Below, one piece after another: positions 38,836 through 48,020 of a stretch of DNA of 53,702 bases. A program made the position numbers and the translations under genes. The stretch lies in the NCBI GenBank assembly GCA_002708905.1, contig PAPM01000028.1:1-53702 (forward strand). Direction: 5' to 3'. How positions within the stretch are numbered: position 1 is the first letter of the stretch; each line of letters starts with the position of its first letter. The notes beneath the pieces were generated by a model that worked only from the letters and a program-made list of their open reading frames with translations, was not told the DNA's origin and searched no databases. Source of the stretch: Pseudomonadales bacterium (GTDB taxonomy: Bacteria; Pseudomonadota; Gammaproteobacteria; Pseudomonadales; Ketobacteraceae).

Positions 38836-39678
38836 TCAGGTGCTGGCGGTGAGCCTGCCCTGTTGATAGTCCTGTATGGCTTCCTCAATTTGTTCACGGG
38901 TATTCATGACAAAGGGACCGTATTGGAACACCGGTTCCCGCAACGGGCGGCCTGCCAGCAGCAATATCCGGGCTTCGTTTATCGCTTCCAGGGTAAAGCT
39001 GCCATCATGTTGCAAGCGGACCATTTGCACGCCTTGCAGCTCTTCTTCAGCCAGCTTCAGGCTACCCTCATAGAGAAAGATCAGGGTGGTCAACGCCGGA
39101 TCCAGTTGCAATGTAAGAGGTCGATGGTCATTCAACTCCAGATCCCATAGCTGTGGTTCAGTGGTGCGATCCCGAATGGGGCCAGTGACTTTGTCTGCGC
39201 CCACCTGGAATACGCCACCTAGCACGTGAATGCGGTGGTTGCCGTGTTCCACCAGGGGAATGTCCTGCGGCTCCAGGTTGTGGTACTCCGCCGGTCGCAT
39301 TTTCTCGTCGGCCGGCAGATTCAGCCAAAGCTGGAAGCCATGGAACGCGCCGTCTTTTTGCAGTGGCATTTCAGAGTGAATGACCCCGCTACCGGCCGTC
39401 ATCCATTGGGCGCCGCCATCCCGGATAACACCTTTGTTGCCCATGTGATCCTGATGCTCCAGTTGTCCCCGGCGCATATAGGTCACTGTTTCAAAGCCCC
39501 GGTGGGGATGAGCGGGGAAACCGGCAACATAATCACTGCCGCTTTCGGAGCGGATCTCATCCAACATCAGGAAGGGGTCCATGACCGAGTAATCGCCCAT
39601 GGGGACAACCCGTTTGATTTTGACGCCGGCGCCATCCGAGGCCGGGCGCGCGGGAATACGATGTAATATTCTGGTCAT
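38836..39678 (-). CDS. Pirin family protein
   Basis: 280 aa, bicupin. The N-terminal cupin carries the pirin metal-site signature HPHRGFETVTY and HSEMP. Bacterial pirins such as YhhW act as quercetinases or as redox-sensing regulators. GGAGGG precedes the ATG. The gene lies 35 bp downstream of azoR on the same strand. The pair suggests a response to quinones or electrophiles, probably under the divergent LysR regulator. Confidence 0.93.
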   Translation of the reverse strand: MTRILHRIPARPASDGAGVKIKRVVPMGDYSVMDPFLMLDEIRSESGSDYVAGFPAHPHRGFETVTYMRRGQLEHQDHMGNKGVIRDGGAQWMTAGSGVIHSEMPLQKDGAFHGFQLWLNLPADEKMRPAEYHNLEPQDIPLVEHGNHRIHVLGGVFQVGADKVTGPIRDRTTEPQLWDLELNDHRPLTLQLDPALTTLIFLYEGSLKLAEEELQGVQMVRLQHDGSFTLEAINEARILLLAGRPLREPVFQYGPFVMNTREQIEEAIQDYQQGRLTAST

Positions 39679-39713
39679 AGCTTGTCCCTCCTTTAGGGTT
39701 CGGGCGTGCTGAT

Positions 39714-40316
39714 TCAGCTTGACAGCAGCTCGTCAATTTTTGCTTTGGCCTCAGCCATAATCTGCGGTGCTTTGTCCGCTTCCATATTGAGCTTTTCCGC
39801 CAACACAAACTCCACATCAGTGATGCCGACAAAGTTCAGAAACGTGCGCAGGTAAGGTGTTTGGGTATCCATGGGTGTACCGAAATATTCGCCACCCCGG
39901 GCACCCAGCACGAAAGTCTTTTTGTTGCCCAGCAGGCCCACCGGACCATTTTCGGTGTATTTGAAGGTGGTGCCGGCACGGGCAATATTGTCGATCCAGG
40001 CTTTTAGGGTCGAGGGAATGCCGAAGTTGTACATGGGGACACTGAACACCAGGATGTCGGCGTTTTGCAGCTCTTCTATCAGCTGGTCACCGGTGCTGGC
40101 CAATTGCTGCTGTTCCGGAGTGCGCTGGTCGGCTGCGGTAATATTGGCCTTGAAGGTGTCGGCGTCCAGGTGCGGCACCGGGTCCTTTGCCAGGTTCCGG
40201 GTAACGATTTCTGCGTCCGCGTGCAGTTCCCTGATGCGCTCCAGGAAATGGGTGGCCAATTTGCTGGAGTTGCCGTCATCGCCAAAAATACTGCTGCTGA
40301 TGTGTAATACGTTCAT
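39714..40316 (-). CDS. azoR: FMN-dependent NADH-azoreductase / quinone reductase
   Basis: 200 aa from the second of two ATGs (40316); the first (40322) is only 2 bp from the AGGGAG ribosome site, while the second has normal spacing. Flavodoxin-like fold beginning MNVLHISSS with the phosphate-binding loop, and the family blocks PMYNFGIPSTLKAWID and LGARGGEY. AzoR reduces quinones and azo compounds with NADH. It is the first gene of azoR-pirin and divergent from a LysR-type regulator. Confidence 0.93.
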   Translation of the reverse strand: MNVLHISSSIFGDDGNSSKLATHFLERIRELHADAEIVTRNLAKDPVPHLDADTFKANITAADQRTPEQQQLASTGDQLIEELQNADILVFSVPMYNFGIPSTLKAWIDNIARAGTTFKYTENGPVGLLGNKKTFVLGARGGEYFGTPMDTQTPYLRTFLNFVGITDVEFVLAEKLNMEADKAPQIMAEAKAKIDELLSS

Positions 40317-40392
40317 GATCATGCTCCCTTGAGTGGTCAGATAATGTCAGTGGTCAGACAACGTGTTCGCTCATTCAATAACGACTATCATA

Positions 40393-40409
40393 ATTCGAAT
40401 AAATAGAAT
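40393..40409. promoter_or_regulatory. LysR-type box between azoR and its regulator
   Basis: ATTC-N9-GAAT at 40393-40409 contains the T-N11-A pattern with dyad symmetry expected for LysR-type regulators, in an AT-rich region with further CGAAT/ATTCG half-sites up to 40455. It lies about 77 bp from the azoR start and 63 bp from the LysR start. Confidence 0.5.
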
Positions 40410-40471
40410 TAAAATACGAATATATCGCCGATACTGATCGAATTAGTCGAAAGAAATTGCGGGGGGAAATC

Positions 40472-41410
40472 ATGGCGGCATCTCTGGTTCCCAAAGTGAC
40501 GTTAGAGCAATGGCGGGCTTTTCAGGCGGTCGTGGAGTTTGGCGGCTATGCCCAGGCGGCAGAGGCCATTCACAAAACCCAGTCCACACTCAGTTATTCG
40601 GTGCAAAAGCTGGAGCAGTCACTGGGGCTTCAGGTGCTGGAGGTCAAGGGGCGCAAGGCCCAGCTGACGGCGGCGGGGGAGGTGTTGTTAAGGCGCTCCC
40701 GCCAGTTGTTGGAGAGTGCGCTGTCTCTGGAAACGATCGCTGATAATCTGGCCCGGGGCATCGAGCCGCGGCTGGATCTTGCAGTGGAAGTGGTGTTCCC
40801 CTATGACGAGCTGTTTTGCCTGCTGGCGCAGTTTTCCCAGCGGTATCCGGACACCCGGGTGGAGTTGATGGAGTCGGTGCTGTCCGGCGGCCATGATTTG
40901 CTGGTGTCGGGCCAGGTGGATCTGCTGGTTTCCACCGTGGTGCCCCAGGGGTTTGTGGGGGCGCCGCTGATGCGCCTGGAGTTCATCTGTGTCAGTAGCC
41001 CGCAGCACCCGCTGCAGGCAATGGATCGTCCGGTAACCCTGCAGGACTTGAAGCTGCATCGGCAAATGGTGACGCGAGACTCCGGGCCGCAGCGGCGCTT
41101 CAGTGCCCCCTGGCTGGAGGCTGAACAGCGTTGGACAGTCAGCAATCTCAGTACCTCTATCCGGGCGATCAAAGGCGGCTTGGGGTTCGCCTGGGTGCCG
41201 CGCCTGCAGATAGAAGACGAGCTGCGTCTGGGCACACTGGTGCCCGTCAGGATGGAAGAGGGCGGCCGTCGCTACGGTGAGTTGTATTTGGTGTATAAAG
41301 ATAAGGATGCGGCGGGCCCGGCGACTCGTTATCTGGCGGAGTTGCTGCTGGATCGTTGCAGAAGTATGACTTACGCGGAGCCTGTGGATGAAGATCCTGC
41401 GCAACCTTAA
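40472..41410 (+). CDS. LysR-family regulator
   Basis: 312 aa from the ATG at 40472, preceded by GGGGGGAA; an in-frame TTG at 40457 is rejected. N-terminal winged helix-turn-helix (FQAVVEFGGYAQAAEAIHKTQSTLSYSVQKLE) and a LysR substrate domain (about 95-300). Divergent from azoR-pirin, so it probably controls that pair. Its last 23 bp overlap the start of the DUF4124 gene, which has no separate promoter room. Confidence 0.93.
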   Translation: MAASLVPKVTLEQWRAFQAVVEFGGYAQAAEAIHKTQSTLSYSVQKLEQSLGLQVLEVKGRKAQLTAAGEVLLRRSRQLLESALSLETIADNLARGIEPRLDLAVEVVFPYDELFCLLAQFSQRYPDTRVELMESVLSGGHDLLVSGQVDLLVSTVVPQGFVGAPLMRLEFICVSSPQHPLQAMDRPVTLQDLKLHRQMVTRDSGPQRRFSAPWLEAEQRWTVSNLSTSIRAIKGGLGFAWVPRLQIEDELRLGTLVPVRMEEGGRRYGELYLVYKDKDAAGPATRYLAELLLDRCRSMTYAEPVDEDPAQP

Positions 41411-42347
41411 ATGGATTAGTCTTTTGTGCTTGCTGTGCGCCGGTGTTGGCGTGGCGGAAATCTATCAATGGAAAGATGCTGCCGGCCGAATTCACTATTC
41501 AGATGAGGCGCCGGAGCAATACGAAAGTGAGAAAATTACCCCCAATACGGAACGACTGGGGGTGAAGCTGAGCGAGCCAAAGGCGGCCGAAGCCTGGTCG
41601 GAACAGGTGTTGTCGCAAGAGAAAACTACGCCACCAAAAACCGTTCGCAAGCGCGTTTCCGGCACAGCCAAAGATGTCTCGGAAAATGATTTGTGTGAAG
41701 GGAAGGTGGGGGACTGTTTCACTGAGCAGCAGGATTATGTATGCAAGTTGCGCTTCAGTCTGGAGTGTAAAAAGATCTATCACTGGAAAGTCTGTCTGCA
41801 ACAGGATTGTCAGCAGAAAGACATATCCGATAAGTGCGAATCGCCTTATCAGCTGTTGGATCGCCGTCCTCCGGTGATGACCCGGGCCCAGATGGGACGC
41901 GTGATGCCGTTACAGGAGCAGGTTTCTGAACGGGACTGGCAGTGCTTAAGCCAACACGGTTTTTTTTGCGATGAAGTGGCTTTTGAGGCAACCTGCCAGG
42001 AGCGCTTCGGGCTCAGTTGCGAGGCGCTGAAGAGCTGGGCAACGGAGGCCCAAGCCCGCTGTAAAAAGCAGCGGGGCAGTGATTGCGATGACATCGACAG
42101 CTGGAAGAAATTCCGGCCGTTATCCCTGGAGGAAAAAGAAAAGGCCGGCATTCGGCTGATGGGTGGCGGGGTCTCTTCCCGTGATCTGCTGCTGGAATCC
42201 CTGGGCGTGCAGAAGGATGACCCGGAAACCTATCCTGCCCTGCAGCAGGCCATGGAATCCCTCACCGGCCTGAATATTCGTGAGCGCCGACGACGTTTTG
42301 ATTGCGATGCCGAGTGGAAGGATTTTGCTCCGGGTCTCCTCAACTGA
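41388..42347 (+). CDS. Cysteine-rich exported DUF4124 protein
   Basis: 319 aa. Signal peptide at about 1-23, then an N-terminal DUF4124 domain (EIYQWKDAAGRIHYSDEAP). From residue 103 onward there are at least 13 cysteines, many in a C-x7-C spacing (119/127, 186/194, 203/211, 225/233), separated by helical stretches. In the oxidising periplasm this suggests a disulphide-braced repeat, not a known fold to me. It begins within the LysR gene, so translation is probably coupled. Function unknown. Confidence 0.85.
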   Translation: MKILRNLKWISLLCLLCAGVGVAEIYQWKDAAGRIHYSDEAPEQYESEKITPNTERLGVKLSEPKAAEAWSEQVLSQEKTTPPKTVRKRVSGTAKDVSENDLCEGKVGDCFTEQQDYVCKLRFSLECKKIYHWKVCLQQDCQQKDISDKCESPYQLLDRRPPVMTRAQMGRVMPLQEQVSERDWQCLSQHGFFCDEVAFEATCQERFGLSCEALKSWATEAQARCKKQRGSDCDDIDSWKKFRPLSLEEKEKAGIRLMGGGVSSRDLLLESLGVQKDDPETYPALQQAMESLTGLNIRERRRRFDCDAEWKDFAPGLLN

Positions 42348-42432
42348 CCTCTTGTTTCATTCAAATTGTCGCTAAAGGTCACTCAGTTTCCCTGCGGGAT
42401 TCGTTAGAATTCCCTGCATAGTCCAAAGCGAA

Positions 42433-42576
42433 ATGCTGTTGTGTCGACTTCCATTGTTAAGGGCAAAGGACTACCGAGGGGCCCTTTTGAAGCACCAGAC
42501 TTACAACCCGTTTCGTGAACTCCAAACTATCTTCTCTTTTAGCATTTGTGCGTTGAATGCACTCGCCACGCTGTAG
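42433..42576 (+). CDS. Possible 47-aa small ORF
   Basis: ATG at 42433 opens 47 codons to a TAG inside the terminator stem. The peptide (MLLCRLPLLRAKDYRGALLK...) ends in a moderately hydrophobic stretch (TIFSFSICALNALATL). The only ribosome-site-like sequence is a weak AAAGCG. Listed because it fills the space between the possible -10 and the terminator; it may equally be chance. Confidence 0.15.
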   Translation: MLLCRLPLLRAKDYRGALLKHQTYNPFRELQTIFSFSICALNALATL

Positions 42577-42608
42577 ATTGGGCTGCATGTGGCGAGTTTT
42601 TCTTTTTT
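42561..42608 (+). terminator. Strong terminator downstream of the DUF4124 gene
   Basis: ACTCGCCAC (42561-42569) pairs perfectly with GTGGCGAGT (42589-42597), with an inner TGTAG / CTGCA helix, followed by TTTTCTTTTTTT. It is plus-strand specific. A further hairpin ACTGCTTT / AAAGCAGT (42610-42632) follows at once, just before the ndh stop on the other strand. Confidence 0.88.
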
Positions 42609-42632
42609 TACTGCTTTCTTTTTTAAAGCAGT

Positions 42633-43928
42633 TTAATGCAGTTTCAGCGTGGGGCTGGCCCGCCGGTTGATGCGATCACGCAGAATCAGCAGCAGGGTTC
42701 TGAATACACCGTGTAGCGTGAATTGGTGCATGCGATAGAGCGTGATGTACATAAACCTCGCCACCTTGCCTTCGAAGGTAAAGTCCTTGCTCAGGTTGCC
42801 CATAATGTTACCCACGCTGCCTTTCTTGCTCAGTGAAATCAGAGAGCCTTTGTCCTGGTAAACAAACGGCAGCGGGTCTTTGCCCTCCAGTCGTCGATGC
42901 AGGGATTTTGCTAACAATTTGGCTTGCTGGTGGGCGGACGCCGCTCGCGGCGGAACGGGCGTATCCGTATCCTGGCGGGGACACTGGGCACAATCGCCAA
43001 AGGAAAATATGTTTTCGTCACGGGTGGTTTGCAGTGTATTGGTCACCACCAGTTGATTAATACGATTGCTTTCCAGTCCGGCAATGCCGTTTAAAAATTC
43101 GGGGGCCTTAATGCCTGCACTCCAGACTTTGAGGAACGCAGGTACAAACTTGCCGCTTTTGGTATGTAATCCATCGGCCGTAATTTCTGTCACCATCTCA
43201 TTGGTGAGCACCTGAATATTCAGTTCCTTTAATTGCCGCAGAATGGCGGCAGAGGCTTTTTCTGAGAGTACCGGCAGCACCCGGTCAGCCGCTTCGATGA
43301 TGGTGATGGTCAGGTTTTCCGGTTTGATCTGATCAAAGCCGTAGTCCACCAGCTCATGGGCAGAATGATTCAGCTCAGCGGCCAGCTCCACGCCAGTGGC
43401 ACCGGCACCCACAATAGCGATGTTGCAATGTTTGGATTCGTCACTGGGATCCTGGCTGGCTTTCAGATATTCGTTTAGAAACTTGCGATGGAACGCTTCA
43501 GCGGCTGCACGTTTATCGAGAAAGATACAATGTTCAGAGGCGCCTTTGGTACCGAAGTCATTGGTGTTGCTGCCAATGGAGATTACCAGTGTGTCGTAGT
43601 GGATTGTACGTTGGGGCAGGATTTCCTCATTGCCTTCGATGTGAGGCTCCAGGATCAGTTGCTTTTTTCCCCGGTCCAGATTGCACATGCGCCCCATAAT
43701 GAACTTAAAATGATGACGCTGGGCATGGGCCACATAATTCAGTTCGTCCACATCGGCATTCAATACGCCGGCTGCCACTTCATGTAACCTGGGTTTCCAC
43801 AGATGCGTCATATTGGCGTCCACCAAAGTGATTTCAGCCTGCCCTTTTTTTCCCGCTTTATTGCCCAGGAGGGTTGCCAGTTCCAGGCCGCCGGCGCCAC
43901 CTCCGACAATGACAATTCGATGGCTCAT
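42633..43928 (-). CDS. ndh: Type II NADH dehydrogenase-like FAD oxidoreductase
   Basis: 431 aa, close to E. coli Ndh. FAD-binding motif IVGGGAGGLELA at the N-terminus, second dinucleotide site NIAIVGAGATGVELAAEL (about 165-185), and the family block SFGDCAQCP. The C-terminal amphipathic part (about 395-431) would attach it to the inner membrane, where it passes electrons from NADH to quinone without pumping protons. It is a single gene; a 15-bp direct repeat lies 15-50 bp upstream of its start. Confidence 0.93.
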   Translation of the reverse strand: MSHRIVIVGGGAGGLELATLLGNKAGKKGQAEITLVDANMTHLWKPRLHEVAAGVLNADVDELNYVAHAQRHHFKFIMGRMCNLDRGKKQLILEPHIEGNEEILPQRTIHYDTLVISIGSNTNDFGTKGASEHCIFLDKRAAAEAFHRKFLNEYLKASQDPSDESKHCNIAIVGAGATGVELAAELNHSAHELVDYGFDQIKPENLTITIIEAADRVLPVLSEKASAAILRQLKELNIQVLTNEMVTEITADGLHTKSGKFVPAFLKVWSAGIKAPEFLNGIAGLESNRINQLVVTNTLQTTRDENIFSFGDCAQCPRQDTDTPVPPRAASAHQQAKLLAKSLHRRLEGKDPLPFVYQDKGSLISLSKKGSVGNIMGNLSKDFTFEGKVARFMYITLYRMHQFTLHGVFRTLLLILRDRINRRASPTLKLH

Positions 43929-43943
43929 AGTTAGTTACCTTAG

Positions 43944-43975
43944 TTAAGTCAGAAAATGATTTAAGTCAGAAAATG
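43944..43975. repeat. 15-bp tandem direct repeat upstream of ndh
   Basis: TTAAGTCAGAAAATG occurs twice without mismatch at 43944-43958 and 43961-43975 (17-bp period), 15 bp before the ndh ATG on the opposite strand. It may be a regulator site or a small duplication in the leader. Nothing else stands out in the 238-bp gap up to the cupin gene. Confidence 0.6.
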
Positions 43976-44166
43976 GAAACTCGAATGCACCTCAGCCCCG
44001 TGCCTGGGAGGCTGAACGGTAAAAAATCGTTGTGTTCGGTCGACCGTGCAGTCAGTACTGCAGATGACCAAAGTGATAGAGGGCGGCCATTCTAGTGATC
44101 AATCATGCTCACACAATGACAATTTTGTAACGGGTGCCCGTCGCCAGGGCAATTGCGCTTACGAAC

Positions 44167-44535
44167 TCAGTCTTCCAGATCCTGATAATGTTCGGGCACA
44201 AACCGGGGTGTGCACAGGGCCAGGAAAATGAGCTCCTCTTCTCCTGAATTGCGGATACGCTGGCGCATGCCGGCCGGAATCACCACTGTATCTCCCGGGT
44301 TTACCTCAGTGGGTGGTTCGTCACCGACTTCGACGAGCCCTGTTCCAGACAGAATTTGATAGCGTTCAACGGTGTTTAACAAACTGTGCCAGCGTGTCTG
44401 GCCACCTGGACTGACCCTGGCCCGTGCGATGGACAAGTCCGGATCTGCTTCCGAATTCAGTTGCTCAATGATGTAGCAACCTTCTTCAAAAAAATATTCT
44501 GATTCAGGTTTGAAAGGCAGGATCATAGGCTTCAT
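44167..44535 (-). CDS. Small cupin-domain protein
   Basis: 122 aa, single cupin. The two cupin motifs are recognisable (GGQTRWHSLLNTVERYQILSG in part, and NPGDTVVIPAGMRQRI), though the first motif has fewer His than enzymatic cupins, so metal binding is uncertain. It starts 3 bp after the hemJ stop, so it is probably the last gene of a ClC-hemJ-cupin operon. Function unknown. Confidence 0.85.
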   Translation of the reverse strand: MKPMILPFKPESEYFFEEGCYIIEQLNSEADPDLSIARARVSPGGQTRWHSLLNTVERYQILSGTGLVEVGDEPPTEVNPGDTVVIPAGMRQRIRNSGEEELIFLALCTPRFVPEHYQDLED

Positions 44536-44538
44536 GGT

Positions 44539-44982
44539 TTAGCCTGCGTAAGGTTGTTTCAGCGTGACCAAAATGATGACCGCAACCAGGATAAGTACCG
44601 GGGCCTCATTGAACAGGCGATAGAAACGCTCTGAACGGGTGTTTTGGTCAGCGGCAAATTTCTTCAGGTAGGCGCCGCACATATGGTGATAGCCAATCAG
44701 CAGAAACACCAGAGTGAGTTTTATGTGCATCCAAATGGCGGATTTGAAATAGGGGTCCCAGCGATCCACCAACATCCAGATACCTAATATCAGAGCAACC
44801 ACCATGGATGGTGTCATGATGCCCCGATACAGTTTGCGCTCCATTATTTTAAAGCGTTCTGAGCCGGCTTTATCGCCTTCTGCATTGGCCTGACAGTGAT
44901 AGACGAACAGTCGTGGCAGATAAAACAAGGCCGCGAACCAGCAGACAATGGCGATGATGTGAAAAGCTTTTACCCAAAGCAT
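44539..44982 (-). CDS. hemJ: Protoporphyrinogen IX oxidase HemJ
   Basis: 147 aa with four membrane spans, the HemJ/CopD-like type. HemJ oxidises protoporphyrinogen IX in haem synthesis in bacteria lacking HemG/HemY. The conserved His8 is in VKAFHIIAIVCWFAALFYLPRLF, and the Lys-containing block is MHIKLTLVFLLIGYHH. GGGAT precedes the ATG. It lies 25 bp after the ClC gene and close to argC, an arrangement I recall from Pseudomonas. Confidence 0.93.
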   Translation of the reverse strand: MLWVKAFHIIAIVCWFAALFYLPRLFVYHCQANAEGDKAGSERFKIMERKLYRGIMTPSMVVALILGIWMLVDRWDPYFKSAIWMHIKLTLVFLLIGYHHMCGAYLKKFAADQNTRSERFYRLFNEAPVLILVAVIILVTLKQPYAG

Positions 44983-45007
44983 CTTTGATCCCTAAATACT
45001 GTAAATT

Positions 45008-46753
45008 CTAGATCTGATAGTAGTGTTCAATATCCTGTTTGCGTACCACACCAAACACCCGATAGATGTTGGGCGCGGACATACGGCGTACATAGACAGC
45101 GCTCACGTCAGCTTTCTTCATCGCATCCAGCGCTTCGTGCAGGGTGGCGCTTAACAACACGGGGGTCACATTATCCCGTTTAGCGGGAATTTCCAATAGG
45201 TTCAGGCTGGGAGCTTCGGCAGCCGTGTTTTCTTCTTTGGAGTTGCTTTGATCGAGGCCGGCGAGATACGTGGCTAACTCCGCCGCCGGCATAAAATGTG
45301 TGGGCAAGCCGTCTTTCTCGATCAGCAACCAGTTTGGCTGCTTTTTCAGAAGATCGTCTGCTTCTTCCCTGGATATGAATTGATTAACCCGTCGAATATT
45401 GCGGTCCATTACCGCAGCCACACCCACCCTGTGCAGGTGGCGGGCAAGCGGGCTTACATTCAAAGCGATACCCTGAGCTTCCAGAAAGGCCTGAAAAATA
45501 CCTTTTTGGCGAAACACCTGGCTGGTAATCAAGCTGGAGATCACCACTACCAGCATGCCCGGGAAAATGATGTTCGGTTCAAACGTGAGTTCCAGCAATG
45601 CCATCAAGGCGGCAAGCGGCGCTTCCAGGGTGGCGGCCATCATGCCCGCCATGCCCAGCAAAACGTAGAGGGTGAAGTTGGATTCTTCCGGCAGCAAAGC
45701 GCCGCCCAGTTCGCCGAACAGACCTCCGGCCATGGCACCCATAAACAGGGATGGGCCAATAACACCGGCCGGTAATCCAGCGCCAACGCAGGCACTGGTG
45801 GCCAATAATTTCAGGCAGGTGATCAGCAAAAGTGAGCTTACCGCCAGGCTGCCGGCCAACGCGGCATCCACCGAGTCATAGCCGATGCCCAGGATCTCCG
45901 GCGCCAGGTAACCGCATCCAGCCGTTACCACGCCTGCCAGGAAGAAACGCCAACCGATCCCCAGGCGATGCGTATGTTGATAAAAACGCAGGGACAGAAA
46001 AATCAGGGCTGCGGCCAAACAGCCGATGATCACACCACACAACACCACGAAGGGCAGCTCCATTAAAGAGCCCATTTGCACCGTGGGAATGGTAAATGCC
46101 GGCTCATGTCCATACACTGCCCGGGTCAGGGATGCCCCGACCACAGAGGCCAGGATGATGGGAATGAATGTGCTGATACTGTATTCCATCATGATCACCT
46201 CCATAGCGAAGATGACCCCTGCAATGGGGGTGTTGAAGGAGGCTGAGATGGCAGCGGCGCAGCCGCACCCAGTCAAAATCCGTACACTGTTGTTGGGCAA
46301 GCGTGCCCATTGCCCCAGCAAGCTGCCTCCCGCTGCACCCAGGTGCACTGCGGGGCCTTCCCGCCCCATGGAAAGCCCTCCAATCAAGGTGGCTGCGGCG
46401 CCAAAAAACTGCACCAGTAGACTGCGCCCGCTAATGGCGCCCTGATAGAGATTGAAGCGCTCGATCACATAGCTAACCCCCGTGCGGCGTTCATCCCTGG
46501 AAAGATAATGAAAAGCCGCCCCCAGCAGGATGGCACAGGTGAGGGGCAGTGAACCCTGCAACATAGGGCTCAACCCTTCAAAATTTTCCGAATTTTCCGG
46601 CAGCACCAATGCGAGCACCAGTTCCACCAGCATGCGAAACAAAATGATAATCAAGCCCGAGCTGAGGCCCGCCAGAATGCCCAGTACCGCCAGCAGTGGT
46701 ACGGCATCCAGTGTGGATAATCGTTCTCTTATGCGATCAAGATCAAAGTTCAT
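45008..46753 (-). CDS. ClC-family chloride transporter with CBS domains
   Basis: 581 aa. N-terminal ClC core with about ten membrane helices, including the filter motif GREGPAVH; its Glu132 is the gating glutamate of ClC antiporters. The usual GSGIP motif is replaced by TGVSYV, as in the ClcB-like group. A pair of CBS domains follows (about 445-580: DRNIRRVNQFIS... and LHEALDAMKKADVSAVYVRR). It is probably a Cl-/H+ exchanger or channel in the inner membrane. It is divergent from argC; the 208-bp gap (46754-46961) must hold both promoters. Confidence 0.92.
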   Translation of the reverse strand: MNFDLDRIRERLSTLDAVPLLAVLGILAGLSSGLIIILFRMLVELVLALVLPENSENFEGLSPMLQGSLPLTCAILLGAAFHYLSRDERRTGVSYVIERFNLYQGAISGRSLLVQFFGAAATLIGGLSMGREGPAVHLGAAGGSLLGQWARLPNNSVRILTGCGCAAAISASFNTPIAGVIFAMEVIMMEYSISTFIPIILASVVGASLTRAVYGHEPAFTIPTVQMGSLMELPFVVLCGVIIGCLAAALIFLSLRFYQHTHRLGIGWRFFLAGVVTAGCGYLAPEILGIGYDSVDAALAGSLAVSSLLLITCLKLLATSACVGAGLPAGVIGPSLFMGAMAGGLFGELGGALLPEESNFTLYVLLGMAGMMAATLEAPLAALMALLELTFEPNIIFPGMLVVVISSLITSQVFRQKGIFQAFLEAQGIALNVSPLARHLHRVGVAAVMDRNIRRVNQFISREEADDLLKKQPNWLLIEKDGLPTHFMPAAELATYLAGLDQSNSKEENTAAEAPSLNLLEIPAKRDNVTPVLLSATLHEALDAMKKADVSAVYVRRMSAPNIYRVFGVVRKQDIEHYYQI

Positions 46754-46961
46754 AACAGGACAGGTCAGTCAAATACGCTACGCTTAATTACATCAGGACA
46801 CAACCAATGGTGGGCACAGAACCCTATCAGTCACAAAGGACGCTTGCCTACTCCGCTTTTTATAGCAAAAATTTTGCCTAAACAACGGCTTAGGATTTTT
46901 AATACGGTTCGAGCTGCTTTATGATTGCATATTCTGTCGGCAAGAACGAATCGGGATCCCT

Positions 46962-48011
46962 ATGAATCAAGGCGCAAAACTCAAGATTGGCATCGTTGGT
47001 GGAACCGGATACACAGGCGTAGAACTGTTACGGTTATTGGTGCAGCACCCCAATGTGGAGCTTACTGCGGTTACCTCGCGCTCTGAAGCGGGGCAGGACG
47101 TGCACGCATTGTATCCAAATCTGCGCGGACATGTAGATCTCCAGTTTTCCCAGCCGGATGTCGATAACCTGAGTCAATGCGATCTGGTGTTTTTCGCAAC
47201 TCCCAACGGGGTCGCCATGAAAATGGTGCCTGCACTGCTGAAAGCGGGAGTGAAAGTGATCGATCTGGCAGCAGACTTCCGACTCAAGGACCCTCATGCT
47301 TGGCAGGAATGGTACGGCATGCCCCATGCCTGTGAGGATGTGCTCGAGCAGGCGGTCTATGGCTTGCCGGAAGTGAACCGTGCCCTGATCGCGCAGGCCA
47401 GCATTGTAGCGAACCCCGGCTGCTACCCGACAGCGGTACAACTGGGTTTCCTGCCGCTGCTGGAAAAGGGACTGATTGACCCCATGCACCTTATTGCCGA
47501 CGCCAAATCCGGTGTCAGTGGCGCCGGTCGTGAAGCGAAGCTGGGGTCGTTGTTGTGTGAAGCCAGTGAAAGCTTTAAAGCCTATGGCGTGGGCGGGCAT
47601 CGCCACCTACCCGAAATCAAGCAGGGCCTGAGTGATGCCATCAGTGCACCGGTTGGACTGACCTTTATTCCCCATTTAACGCCCATGATTCGAGGTATTC
47701 ACGCCACCTTGTATGGCCGTCTGGATGAGAATTCGCTGGACGATCTGCAGGCGTTGTTTGAATCCCGCTTCGCTGATGAGCCGTTTGTGGATGTGATGCC
47801 TGCCGGGTCCATGCCGGAAACCCGTAGCGTGAAGGGCTCCAACCAATGCCGAATTGCGGTGCACGTACCCCAGGGTGGCGACACGGTAGTGGTGCTGTCC
47901 GTGATCGACAACCTGGTGAAAGGGGCCGCAGGTCAGGCGGTACAGAATATGAACATTATGTGTGGCGTACCTGAATCAGCCGGGCTGAATCAGGTGGCGC
48001 TGATGCCCTGA
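46962..48011 (+). CDS. argC: N-acetyl-gamma-glutamyl-phosphate reductase
   Basis: 349 aa. Third step of arginine synthesis, NADPH-dependent reduction of N-acetylglutamyl phosphate. N-terminal Rossmann motif [17 protein letters not shown] (9-25), and the catalytic Cys154 in [14 protein letters not shown] lies before the ATG. It leads the run argC-DUF6776-bactofilin, which I recall from pseudomonads. Confidence 0.97.
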   Translation: MNQGAKLKIGIVGGTGYTGVELLRLLVQHPNVELTAVTSRSEAGQDVHALYPNLRGHVDLQFSQPDVDNLSQCDLVFFATPNGVAMKMVPALLKAGVKVIDLAADFRLKDPHAWQEWYGMPHACEDVLEQAVYGLPEVNRALIAQASIVANPGCYPTAVQLGFLPLLEKGLIDPMHLIADAKSGVSGAGREAKLGSLLCEASESFKAYGVGGHRHLPEIKQGLSDAISAPVGLTFIPHLTPMIRGIHATLYGRLDENSLDDLQALFESRFADEPFVDVMPAGSMPETRSVKGSNQCRIAVHVPQGGDTVVVLSVIDNLVKGAAGQAVQNMNIMCGVPESAGLNQVALMP

Positions 48012-48020
48012 GGTCTTTGC

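Larger units (their letters stand above)
42411..42608 (+). ncRNA. Possible small RNA downstream of the DUF4124 gene
   Basis: A TAGAAT hexamer at 42405-42410 could be a -10 box, though no good -35 is seen. Downstream, short helices nest in order: AAATGC (42431-42436) / GCATTT (42542-42547), GTTGT (42438-42442) / ACAAC (42503-42507), CTTC / GAAG, and AAGGGC (42459-42464) / GCCCTT (42481-42486). A plus-strand terminator closes the stretch 214 bp after the DUF4124 stop. Alternatives are a long 3' UTR or the small ORF listed below. The helices are short enough to arise by chance. Confidence 0.25.

Noticed and set aside
43990-44015. TCAGCC/GGCTGA hairpin between the cupin and ndh genes as a terminator.
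   Set aside because: The stem is only 6 bp with a long loop and has no T-tract on either strand.
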